From Eleusine coracana subsp. coracana (taxonomy: Eukaryota; Streptophyta; Magnoliopsida; Poales; Poaceae), in contig CM064429.1 of NCBI GenBank assembly GCA_032690845.1, positions 13,796,569 to 13,860,568 of the forward strand: a stretch of 64,000 bases of DNA, in the 5' to 3' direction. The position numbers and the translations under genes were made by a program. This document shows, in pieces, positions 42,857 to 54,300 of the stretch (position 1 is its first letter; each line of letters opens with the position of its first letter). The notes under the pieces are model-generated. The model made no database searches. It worked only from the letters and a program-made list of their open reading frames with translations, and was not told where the DNA came from.

Positions 42857-43902
42857 TTACAGCAGGCAGTCGTTGTACACGGCTTTATAAGCGGCCCAGA
42901 GTTGGTCAACGGTCTTTCCCGTGGCCTGGGTAAAGAGCTCCTCACCAGTGGTTCGTTTTTTCAGTCCAGCATTAAGGGCCACTAAGAATCCCTTGTGTTG
43001 CCTGTCAACGTGGTCAAGGAACCTGGCCGTCATTCCTACACCGCGCTGGTCCCACTTGCTTCCAGCTCCTGGCTGCACCCAGCTGGTCGGCACGAATCCG
43101 GACCTGATCCGGGCCAGATCAGCTATCCCAGCGACGAGGCCGCCGTTAGCCCGGCCTTGCCCATCATTTTGCCATACTTTGGCGATTTCTCTATATATTA
43201 TTCCTGTTATGTATATGAAAACATACAAATAACACATCTTAGATTTACAGGATTAGAGGCTTGTTTTGAGCATCCAGAGAAAAATCCTAATTAACATTTA
43301 TCATAAAAAGGCAAAATATATGGTCCATATATACAGAGCTCCTATGGTTACTATTGTGGATATGCATATGTCGTAGTAGATGTTATCCAACTTCAACTCT
43401 ATTCATCAAACAAAATTAGGAAACGTTAAAAAAAAAAAGAAGAGCTTACATTTCTACCACCCGAGCAAACAAGACTGCGGTAATGACCTGGAGTACGGTA
43501 ATGAACTGGGTGTGTTGCAAACCGTAATAATTCCTATGTTTTTACCTCTGCCATGACGTCCCCCTCGTAGCTGGCGATGTACTGGGCGCTTATCTCGATG
43601 CGGCCGGAGCGGGATGTGGCAACCACGCGTCCGCCAGGGAGTCCGCCCACAATCACGACTGTAACGCCGTTGAGCGGCCGGCGGCCTTTCGAGCTCTGGC
43701 CAAAGAGGTTCCAGGCAGCTTCGCTTGCTTGCTCCATGACGGAGGTAGCATGGGCCTCGCCAACCGCCACTTGAAACCTTCTCCCGCCCTCCATGAGTGC
43801 AGCTTCATTGCGAACGTTGAAGCGGACACCGGATTTGCTTGTCGCCGCCGCAGCTGCTGCTGAAAGGGCCAAAAGGAGGAATGCTCTGACTCTGATCGCC
43901 AT
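42857..43902 (-). pseudogene. Plant basic secretory protein (BSP) family gene, damaged
   Basis: Exon 1 43,902-43,546 starts MAIRVRAFLLLALSAAAAAA, a signal peptide, then VRFNVRNEAALMEGGRRF, NGVTVVIVGGLPGGRVVA and IEISAQYIASYEGDVMAE. Exon 2 (about 43,210-42,857) reads ITGIIYREIAKVWQNDG, GGLVAGIADLARIRSGF, WVQPGAGSKWDQRGVGMTAR and GKTVDQLWAAYK. This is the BSP (peptidase-like) fold, normally secreted and stress-linked. Two defects: the HExxH metal site expected at YHEMTH reads YREIAK, and the intron (donor GTAAAA after 43,546) has AC where an AG acceptor is needed; the nearby AG causes an immediate stop. TATA-like TATATAAA (minus, about 43,956-43,949) lies before the start. A non-catalytic gene with another splice form is possible but less likely. 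Confidence 0.65.
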
Positions 43903-43956
43903 GGTGAAGGTGTGGTGTGGTTTGCAGTGAAGAAGCATGCACAGGCTCTTTATATA

Positions 43957-44835
43957 CAGGGGTCCAGCAGAGGGGAGGTTACCAAACGCGCTAGCTCAGA
44001 TTTGTCCGTTCAGCCGCGCGCAAGCGCATGTTGTATTTTCCAGGCTCCCAGCTGCGTTTCAAGGCTCACACTGCTCTCGCCCGGCTGGTGGACTGGCTGA
44101 ATGCAGGTGCAATCATGTTTCAACCCCTACCGCATGCGCTGGCTGTTGGCTCCGAGACTCGTACACGACAGCCTCCACCATCTTACTTCTTGTTAGGGAC
44201 ACTAGCTAGAACGTGATGTGATGGCGACATGAAGGTGGTAGTGGGAGCAGATAGTGTCTTCACTGATGGCACCATGTCTCACTTGTTCTCAGTTGCTGTG
44301 AACCACCGACTAGAGGGGACCCTCTCCGTACCATGTTCTCACTTGTTGTGCACGGGGAGGCCACAAGAGGTTGGTAATCATCCTTCGTGTGTTAGGACAT
44401 AAAACATGTCTTTATTGTCTAAGAGGCTAGAGCATGGAGCTGTTTGGCTCTTCGGTAGAGCTCAGGATCCAAGATGGAGGCGATTATTTGTTGTCTTCAT
44501 AAAATGGAGCCAAATAAGCTCCAACTCAAGGAGCTAGTAAACTCTTAGCCATAGACATTCTTGGTGCTCTCTAATTCGAAAGGTTGAAGTAGTTCTGGGA
44601 AACTTGGTTACGTATGAAATTGTGATACCTTTAAATTTTCAAATGGGTGTGTCAAGATTGAACAATGGATTAGACAACTGACAGTGGCAAAAAAATGTAA
44701 ACTTGAATCATTCTTCTGAGTGTCACAAATCATGAGCACAAACGAGTCCACGAGATGCCTTATTCCCTTAATCATGTAAACTTTGAAGCATCGGTTCTGC
44801 AAATGCAAGATGAGCGCACACTGAACTCGATAGTC
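43957..44835. other. Intergenic: upstream region of the BSP pseudogene
   Basis: No gene or repeat family recognised. Short ORFs here look random. Confidence 0.4.
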
Positions 44836-45135
44836 CTATAGTTTGTATATAATCTCTCCGTTCTTAAATGTAAGGGCCGGATCTGCTGCTGATGGCCATG
44901 GCACACACCAGGGCTGGTCAACCGGAGTGTTCGCTGCTTCGTGTACACCAATTATATCCCAGAAGGAGGGGGCAAACTCACAGCCAAAGATGATGTACGT
45001 GGTGCATGAGTGTCTTCCGGATGTGCCTTTGCAGATGTCACAGAGTTCGTTGTCGACATTGGACATCTTCAGCAGGGCAGCAGGCTGCTTTCGTGCACCA
45101 TCCGCCATCCGAAGAATTAATTGAACGCGCGGGGG
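44836..45135 (-). pseudogene. Possible LINE-type zinc-binding (zf-RVT) fragment
   Basis: The minus-strand frame contains CDICKGTSGRHSCTTYIIFG and CEFAPSFWDIIG, spacing that resembles the C-x2-C...H...C zinc-binding domain found after plant non-LTR reverse transcriptases (and in some host-derived relatives). No RT motif is adjacent. Treated as an old fragment. Confidence 0.4.
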
Positions 45136-45189
45136 TGCGTGCGCGGTTGTTCCAAACAAACTTTTTCCCCTCAATCAGCCCATCAGGCT

Positions 45190-45829
45190 CCTAGCAAAAG
45201 GGACCTCTTAACGGTGGACCCTGCCATTTCCGTTTTTTTCTTTTATTTTTTCTCGTTTCCTCCTCTCTGACTTGAGCCAACACACTTGCCCGTACCTGTT
45301 GTTCCACCGCTGCCACTGCAGCCCTGCCCCCCCCCCCCCCCCCCTGTTGGAGCTCCAACAGCGCCTCCCCATGACCTCCCCATGGCTGGATCCACCCCGC
45401 CCACGGCAAGATCCGGCAAAGAAGGGGCGCAATAGAGAGTGGGCGAGGCACCAAAGGTGACGTCGACGGTGGAGCTCCCGTGCCAGCCTCGCTGGGAGCA
45501 GAGGGCAGCGGCGGGCCTGAGCACAAGTAGAGGGAGTGGCGGGGCAACGGCGTGGTAGAGAGAGCAGCGGGAGCGATTCCTTGTCCTCTCCTATGCATTC
45601 AACTCCTTCCTCGTCACCCTCCTCGTGCTTCACCAGTACACCGCCGAGTTGCGTGCTACCGTGCAAAGGCGTGACCCTGCTCGAGCGGGGACTAGCATGC
45701 TCGTCGCTTCGTCTCTCCCACCGCCGTCACATCAAGCCCGGTGGCACTATCACTATGAGGTCGCGCCCTACCACAGTTCTTGCCGTTTGCGGCTAGGCCT
45801 GCATCACATCAACAACCTCCCCCTAGGCA
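45190..45829. other. GC-rich intergenic sequence
   Basis: Overlapping frames on both strands are open because of base composition. It has an 18-base C run at 45,327-45,344. No domain recognised. Confidence 0.35.
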
Positions 45830-45977
45830 TGGTAATGGGTCGTGACCCACGGGTCCTAAAAGGACCTTTTTCGGCCCTTTTCTAATTTAAGTCAAAAACT
45901 AGTTCATTTTCAGTCCGGTCCTTTTTCGATCCGACCCTCAACTTTGCTAGTTCAAAATTCTAGGTCCATTACCACCC
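45830..45977. mobile_element. Possible short hAT-like MITE
   Basis: Ends are GGTAATGGGTC (left, near 45,831) and GGTCCATTACC (right, near 45,963-45,973), an 11-bp inverted repeat with one mismatch. The inside has GGGTCGTGACCCACGGGTCC and the matching GGTCCTTTTTCGATCCGACCC, as in small hAT-type elements. Target duplications were not established. A 16-base C run follows at 45,981-45,996. Confidence 0.4.
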
Positions 45978-46720
45978 CCTCCCCCCCCCCCCCCCCATCC
46001 ACATTGGCACCATCGCTGAGCCCCACCACGGGCATAAGCCTGTGCCTTGTGTTTGTTTCAATGACAATGGGTCTCACATGTATGTTTTGTCTCAATGGCA
46101 AGTGGGCCCCAGCAGTCTGGAGAGGAATGAGAGCCTTGTTTTGAGTAATACTGCTGGAGCTAAAAAAATTGAGTAGTAAAAAATGAGACCCAGCTCTCAA
46201 AAGGTATAATAGAAGGCTCCATTTAAGAGCCCCACTGGAGATGTTTTTTGTGCTTGCCAGACGAGACGAAAGCACGCCGGAGAACGTCAAACGCGTCGAT
46301 GACCCCCTGCGGTAGCTGCAGTGCGATGATGATTTAAGTGGGCACTGTTCAGGGCGTCGAGCACAGCATATAGATGAGCACCAGCCGTGCCCGGTGATTC
46401 AAGGAGCGAGGCGTTAATTTGGAGTGTAACACAAGCTGAACTAGAAAGATTCGTTACTCAAAAGACATGATTCAGCATATATATCAATAATTTGAAGAAT
46501 GATGAGCACGGAGTTAAATCTAGCTCCTCATATTAATCAGGGCCCAGTACCATGTCTTTCTTTAACCGCAGTGCACGACGCGACGCGGAAACAAAACGAA
46601 AAACGAGTATCGGATATTCACCGATCGACATAACCTCAACGCGTTGCAAACAACCTCAGGTAGGTTGTTGAGATACCATTCGGGTCCCCAAAGCTTATCG
46701 GCGCGCCAACCCGAGGAGTA

Positions 46721-46728
46721 TATAAATA
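46721..46728 (+). promoter_or_regulatory. TATA box of the second subtilase gene
   Basis: TATAAATA 65 bp upstream of the ATG at 46,793, giving an estimated leader of 30-40 nt. Confidence 0.65.
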
Positions 46729-46792
46729 CACAGCCATTAGCACGAGCATCTTCACGTACAAACCCCATTCCATCTCGCCCACCACTGCCGCC

Positions 46793-49681
46793 ATGGCAGC
46801 CATGGCGAGGAGCCCCCTTCTGCTTGCAGCCGCCCTTATCAGCGTGTTCTTCTCCCACGCCGCCGGCATCCTCACCCTCGACCCGGTACAGGCCGACATC
46901 ACCGCCGGCGACGGCGATGGCACCAAGGTGAGCGGGTGCATATCATTTGATTGCTGCTTCTTAGATAGATGTTAATAGATCTGTAAGTGTGTGATGCATC
47001 TCTTACATATGCTTGCTGATGTTTAGGTATCTAGATGTTGATATAGATATGTAAGTCTGATATATGTCGACGCATCTCTAACTGATCCGTGTTGGTGTGT
47101 GTGAGTTCAGGTGTACATCGTGTTCACTGAGAGGCAGCCGGCCACGGCGGAGCTGCCGGAGACGGAGGCCAGCGCGGCCGTGTCGTCATTCCATCACGAC
47201 ATGCTCAGCGACTTGCTAGACGACAGGTTAGTAGTTAGTCGATGCGACTGATGGTCGATATATGTAGATACACGTACTCTATGCATAATAATGCGCACCT
47301 ATAGATCGTCTATATGTATATATGTGATGATCATTTTGTGATGCATGGGTGGCCGCAGTTCGAGCGTGGCGGACAGAATCGTGTACCACTACTCGAGGAG
47401 CCTGCACGGTTTCGCGGCCAGGCTCACCGAGGACGAGAGGAACAGGCTTGCCGGTAATTAAGATTATCATTTTGTGCATCCTGTCACGTAAATAGTATAG
47501 TATCTTGTAGCAAGTTGTTAGATTAGAGATCTACTAATCTGTGTTGAACACTGGCTACATCCCAATTAATCTATCTACGCACACAACTCCTCCTCCTCAC
47601 TACGAGTATATATATGTATGTGAACTGATGATGAAGAAATGTGGTGATCTTCAGGCAATGAGGATGTGATCTCGATCCACGAGAAGAAGGTGTACTGGCC
47701 TCACACGACGAGGTCGTGGAACTTTCTGGACCTACCGCAGCACAACGACCCCGCCCGTCTCAAGTTCGAGAACGACGTGGTCATCGGCATGGTGGACTCG
47801 GGCATCTTTCCGGAGTCTGCGTCCTTCTCCGACGCCGGCCTCCCTCCGCCTCCTTCCAAGTGGAAGGGCGTCTGCACCTCCAACAACTTCACCTGCACCA
47901 ACAAGATCATCGGCGCCCGCGCGTACAAGGACGGCAACCGCACGGTGTCCCCCGTGGACACGGAGGGCCACGGCACGCACACGTCGTCGACTGCGGCGGG
48001 CCGGGCCGTGGCGGGCGCGAGCATGGGCGGCGTGGCCGGCGGCACGGCCCGCGGCGCTGTCCCGGGCGCCCGGCTGGCCGTGTACAAGGTGTGCTGGGAC
48101 GACGGGTGCGGGTCGGAGGACATTGTGGCTGCGTTCGACGACGCGGTTGCCGACGGCGTGGACGTGATCTCGGCGTCGCTCGGGTCGGGCCGGGCCTGGG
48201 ACTACTCCGAGGACCCCATCGCCGTGGGCGCGTTTCACGCGATGCGGCGCGGGGTGGTCACGTCACTATCGGCGGGCAACTCGGGGCCCTCGCTCGGCAG
48301 CGTCAGCAACGTGGCGCCGTGGGCCTTATCGGTGGCGGCGACCACCACGGACCGGAAGATCGTGAGCGAGATGGTGCTCGGGAACGGGAAGCGCGTGGTG
48401 GGCCTCGCGGTCACGGCGTTCCGGCACCTGGAGGGGGACAAGCCGGCGCTGCTGGTGAACCCCGGGAGCTGCGCCGAGGAGACGCTGATGGGGAGGAGGT
48501 ACAGGGGCGCCGTGCTCATGTGCGACGACCCGATCGACCCGGCCGGGTTCAAGGACACGGGCGCCGTCGCCGCCATCCGACCCCACCCTTCCTCCGATGT
48601 CAGGGGCGACACGGCGAGAGCCTACCCCATCCCCGCCGTGATCGTCACGGAGGAGCAGTACAAGGAGATCCAGGACTTTTACAACACCACCAGGTTTCCT
48701 TCTATCTTGTCGATCTTTGTGTTATTATTACGATTTACGAGTGAGTAAGAAGTATCTCCTAGCTACTGACGACCATGCATGTCGTGTCGTCCTTTCAGGC
48801 TTCCCATGGTGACCGTGAAAAACAGCGCGACGGTCAAGGACGAGTCGGCTCCTACCGTTGCCAGCTTCTCCTCCCGCGGGCCCAACATGGTGACCCATGG
48901 CATCATCAAGCCGGACATCAGCGCGCCGGGCGTCGACATCCTGGCGGCGTGGACGGGTCTGACCACGGCGACGGGGAGCAAGGTCGACAACCGCCGCGTC
49001 GCCTACAACATCGTCTCGGGCACGTCCATGGCGTGCCCGCACGTGACAGGCGCCGTGGCCTACGTCAAGTCGGTCCACCCGGACTGGTCGCCCGCGGCCG
49101 TGCTCTCTGCGATCGTCACCACGGCCACGCCGGTGGTGAACCACGCGCCGGAGGCCGAGCTCGCGTTCGGCGCCGGGCTCGTGAACCCGATGGGGGTCCG
49201 GTACCCGGGCATCGTCTACGACGCCGGCGAGGCCGACTACCTCGCCTTCCTCTGCGCGCAGGGGTACAACACCACGCAGCTGGCCACCATGACCGGCACC
49301 AAGAAGGCCACCACCACCTGCAAGGACAGGACGGCCACCTCGGTCGGCGACCTCAACTACCCGTCCATAGCCGTGCCGGTCATCAACTACGGCGTGCCCT
49401 TCGCCGCCGAGTTCCCGAGGAGAGTAACAAACGTCGGGCCCGCGGCGTCGGTGTACCGGGCCAAGGTCGTCGGCGCGCCCGCGGGCGTCAAGATCACCGT
49501 CGCGCCGGAGGAGCTGGCCTTCAGCGAGAAGAAGCAGACGCTGGGGTTCAAGGTCAGCGTCTCCGGCACGCTCACGGTCAACGGCACGCTCGGCGCGTCG
49601 GCAGCGCTCGTCTGGTCCGACGGGAAGCATGTTGTCAGGAGCCCCATATACGTCTTTCCTCACAAGTTATATTACGACTAG
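46793..49681 (+). CDS. Subtilisin-like serine protease (cucumisin-type), 5 exons
   Basis: Exons: 46,793-46,927; 47,111-47,226; 47,359-47,453; 47,655-48,693; 48,799-49,681, all GT/AG, 2,268 nt, 755 residues. Signal peptide about 1-24 (LLLAAALISVFFSHAAG), I9 prodomain about 46-115 (VYIVFTERQ to RLTEDERN), catalytic Asp163 (MVDSGIFPES), His221 (GHGTHTSSTAAG), oxyanion Asn324 (SAGNSGP) and Ser538 (SGTSMACPHVTG), a protease-associated insert between about 350 and 450, and a fibronectin-III-like C-terminal domain ending VFPHKLYYD. All catalytic signatures are canonical, so an active secreted protease is expected. It lacks five introns present in the paralogue at 37,512; the first three introns and the one after the TR dipeptide are shared in position and phase. 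Coding GC is very high. A possible AATAAA lies at 49,847. Confidence 0.93.
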
Positions 49682-51368
49682 CTTATTTATTTCTAGGGAC
49701 ACCACCTTGGTGTCGTCAATCAGTCATTCGCGACCTAGGTTAGTTATTAGAGTTGATGCTCTTAGAATTAAGAACAAACATGTGTCCATCTGTGTTCATT
49801 GTCCGAATATAGTTTGAATCTCTCAAGCTGAGTGGACATCCAAATTAATAAAGGTTAAGACTAAGTGTTAATATTGAATCCTCTATGCTTACAGTATTTA
49901 TCATAATTGACAACATCTCAAGATGAGAAATGGAATTATTGCCTTCAACCGTCTATGGAGAAATTGAGGATGTCAACAACTCACGTGGTTCTTTGGATTC
50001 CAAACATAACCTCGCGTGCCAACACATAATTTAGTGGGAGGCAAAGTAAATTAATCAACCATTCGAAGCACCAATCTGTCCGTCGATAGTCATACTCTGG
50101 TGTATTTTGGTCACTGAAAGCAGTACACATACTAACAGGTGCAAATATTAAGTGGTTTCTCTTGTGACACACCAAGCATTGTGTTCTGTTACATCGCCTT
50201 TAAGAAAACCAGTAGATGGTTCGTTTTATGATTAATAACTGACGAGAAGCTTACTTCGCTTAGTTATATCACTAGCAAAATACTCGTTCGTTGCCACAGG
50301 TCTTTGTTCAAAAAATTTATGGTTAGAATATTTTTTTGTAAGTGTAAAAGGTTTTTAATTAATCAATTTTTTGGCTTGAGCATTTGCTCTATTTTTATTT
50401 TGCTTTACCTTTTTAGTTTTAAAAAGAATTTTCATTATAATAATTTTAGAGTGAGTTATTATTGGAATTCCTGTTATTAGTTTCCATCCAAAATATAATG
50501 TTAAAGCAATAGATGATTAATTGATGTTAGTATGAAATATCAAATTGAAATCAAAGTCTAATTCAACAAAGGATTAGAAAATGGTTCAAAAATGACTCAA
50601 ACTGATTGGTGAATTATTGTAGGATATATACAAATTGAATACGACAACGTTACTTGATTGGTAAATTATTATAAGATATATACAAATTGAATACGACAAC
50701 GTTACGGAACACATCTGGACATGAAAAAAGTGGTGTAGACAACATCGCCTCAATTAATAAGTTATAGAGATTTATACAATAATAGAATTATTCTACTTTT
50801 AAGGTCCCTTTATTTTGATAGATTGAGGCATGCAGAGAAATTAGAATATAATTGATTAATGGCTCAAAAAATGGACGAGAAACACAAATATTCATGACAC
50901 AATCGTAACACCCTGAAAAAAAGGCAGAACGAAAGGATTCTCAACACCGAACTTCATGAACAAGAACATGCTGAGCTGATATATTGAGTGAGATGTAAAA
51001 CATGGCTAACATAACGTTAATTAATAGAGAGAACATGTCCAACACTAGAACAGAAGCGGCAACTTAGGCAAACCGTTTACTGATAGCTTCAATGTATCCT
51101 ACAACTATGACTAACAATAGATTTTGCAAATAAGCACCGCAACTTATGTATTGTGATAAGCATTTGATACCACAAGGAGCATTAACTGGACATTCAATAG
51201 TCTAACCCTACACATCGTGATATTTGGAATATGGTGTCTGACTGGTTCTTTCACCAACACCCAAAAGAAAATCTACCAATAACATTAGCAAAGCAACAGC
51301 TTCAGAGTTTCGAATTCAAAAGGCCACGCTGAGGTTGTCCAACTGTATAAATAGATCATCAGATAGCC
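49682..51368. other. Intergenic region between convergent genes
   Basis: AT-rich, no conserved ORF. Contains a 52-bp tandem duplication (50,604-50,705). The flanking genes (subtilase plus, ALY minus) are transcribed towards each other, so the region holds both 3' ends. Confidence 0.5.
50604..50705. repeat. 52-bp tandem duplication
   Basis: GATTGGTGAATTATTG... to ACGACAACGTTAC at 50,604-50,653 is repeated at 50,656-50,705 with few changes. Confidence 0.85.
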
Positions 51369-54300
51369 TCAATTCTCTTTCACTGCTTCCGAATGGTACT
51401 TGTCCAGTTCAGCATCAAGATCTGCAGCAGACACGGGAGCACGATTCCGATCTTGCCCTCGGCCTTTACCCTGTCCACGGCCACCACTGCTCTGACTACT
51501 GTTTCCAGGACGACCATTTCCTCTCTGACCACCTCTTTGAGGTGCACTGCAAATAACATAACCAATATGCTATGAGTGCTTGGTGGACATGGATTCTAAT
51601 ACTGTCATAATACATGTGAAAATATGCTCTGCAAAATACCATCATTAGATGGATTACTGACAAGAAATGTCTGCTGGAACTTAGGGGGGCACAGCAAAAG
51701 TACCAGGAGAACAACATGAGAGTAAAGCTGTCTGTGGCGCCATTGCTAGGCATAAAATTGTGACCAAATATATATGCTTCATGCAATGAACTTGACAAAG
51801 GATTCAGCTGCTAGGTAATGACCTGACAAGAATGTCAGGCTTGTGTACGAAGGATCTCATTCGGCATGTGATGGAGGCATTTCAAAAAGCTAAATATGCC
51901 CATTTCTTAGTTATCAGACACTGCATATGGTACAAGCTAAATGTGAACCCAAATATAAGCAAGGAGTTTCAATTTGAAAATACAATCATATACGTTTCAA
52001 GCAACATTCAAGATCCATGTGAAAAATGTAAGACAGGTTTAGGATGCTATTCAAACTTCTTAACTTGCAATTCAGTTGTACAACTACATACTTCATGGAA
52101 ATATGGAAGAATAGTGTTCATTCATACAAACACAATACTAACACAAGAAGTTTCCATATGCAGTAGTGAGTGATTGACTGATTGTAAACAGAGGGTAATT
52201 TTACTTAAGAATTTACTTGGCTCTAATTCATTGCAACAGTGTTTCATTGATCCTCAAATGCAACAGAAATCTTTCCTTCTGTGTTTATATGTCCTCTCAT
52301 CTACTCCACAACAGACATGATATTTTGCAAGTTGACACCATTTTGATGTCCCATACAAAAAGGCACAGAACTCAAACGAGGGCCAGTAGAACCATGGTCC
52401 GAAAACCCTGAGTACACAATGTTACCATCTAAATTTTTATTTCCCACATGTGCAGCACCAAGTAATAACCCCCATCATCTGGCCCATCCTCCAGCCCAAG
52501 TTCAGCTCCTTTTGGTCTCTCCCATCGCCATCTATTCTTTTTAATTTCTTAATCAGTTTGATTATTAAGATGTTAGAAGTTAGAACTCAAAACCTTATTT
52601 GATTTCATATTGTTATATTTACAGCTGACATAATGAAGACGACCAAGACACTGACACATTTCTTTGCTCCTACTCTTATCCCTTGTAATACCGTCCAGCC
52701 AAGCCGCTCCTACTAAAGATACATAAGGAACTGGATCTAGCAATGTAATACCTGAAGACTCAGGTGGATAGAGCCTTTTCCAGTATGAAACTGTATAGAT
52801 CGAGTTGATACATGAGACGGGCTGCTACACCAAATCATAGGGGTATGGTATATTGAGCAAGATATTTGGCTACCTCGACTACCTTCTGCTACTGCTAGTG
52901 GTATGTTCAGTTCATTGACTAATGGAAGTTCTGCAATTGTTATTTCTCTTGATATCCAATTCTCTTGTTTCTTAAGCTTCATGGACTATTGTTAATGAAA
53001 ATATGAGAGGCTAGGAGAAACCAATTTTTTGCTGGTTAGATAATTTGTTTTGTATCGTTTTCTCTAACTTGTTGTGCCATCAATAATAAAATTAATTTAT
53101 CTTAGTATCGTCCATTTCATAATTTATTGTTTCATACTCATACAATGATTCATCTAGTGTTGACAACATCAACACTTAGATAGTGGCCCACTGTCTTCCA
53201 ACAAGTCCCATAGCATATAAACATGAAAAACCTGCAAGCATTTGTCTAAAATACGACTTAGTTGTCCGAACATGAAGAACCAGAAGACAAACAATATTAC
53301 AGGCTGCAATAGCCACTACAATTGTTATTATGGTGAGCCGGACCTACAAATGGCGACAAATAAGCAGGAAGTTACCAGCACTGAAGCATAGAAGATTCAA
53401 TTCGGGGCTTTGGAATGGAGGAAAATCACAGGATTTTGGAGGATTTGGTTCCTAGTGAATGTTTTCTACACATACCCTTTAATATTATGGTGGGCCGTAC
53501 CTACAAATGGCGACAAATAAGCAGGAAATTACCAGCACTGCAGCATAGAAAATTCAGTTCAGAGGCTTTGGAATAGAGGAAAATCACAGGATTTTGGAGG
53601 ATTCGGTTCCTAGTGAATGTTTTCTACACATACCCTTTGGTTCGCAGGATAGACAAAGGAAATTTTCCAAAGGATTGCAGTCCTGAGCTTGATTTCACAG
53701 GAAAAGAAAGGAGAGCTCTGACCTCTTAAAAATGTCCTGCCACCAAAGTAAAGCATACATGCATGTAGCTCAGCTGGTGTTCATGCTAAATTTGGTACCC
53801 CCTTTACAACTCTTGCTATTCTCTCCACACAAGTAGCAGCGACTCCTCAATCCAAAAGCCTCAGTGCCATGCATGCCACCCCCCAATGCTGGCCATGCTG
53901 AGGCAGTCACTGATGGTGGCAGCTATGACTCCATCTTCCGATCCCCATCTCAGGTCGATTTTCTAATTTGCTTTGACCTAGATGACTTGTCTTCAGTGGG
54001 TACGCCGCATCTAACCATGAGAATGCGAGCCATAACCCTCAGTCACAAGAAGGCTTACTAATGAGCCTAGTCAACAAATTAAATAAGCATGGCTCCTGAT
54101 TTCAGTTAAGTGCAAAGATTTTTCTTTTTGGGTTGCACGTTTGCAGTTGAAACTGAAATTGCAAGCCGCTTGTTGAATGCAGTGACCAAGTACCATAAAG
54201 CGAACCAAATGGAGGCAAAGATGAAGTAGTTTCTTATTGCTCTTTATATGGCCTCGTCTGATAATTTGACTTTCTGAGATTAAACAAATTAGAACATGCT

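Noticed and set aside
45208..45666. 152-codon minus-strand ORF and overlapping plus ORFs
   Set aside because: Several overlapping frames open in GC-rich sequence with a C run; no recognisable domain.
47716..48744. 342-codon plus-strand ORF in another frame of the subtilase exon
   Set aside because: Arg/Gly/His-rich shadow of the same exon.
48728..49663. 311-codon minus-strand ORF opposite the second subtilase
   Set aside because: Arg/Gly/Ala-rich shadow of a GC-rich exon; no domain, and the plus strand has a clear protease.
51832..52411. Short ORFs (64-113 codons) in ALY intron 4
   Set aside because: AT-rich, no domain, no splice or start context.
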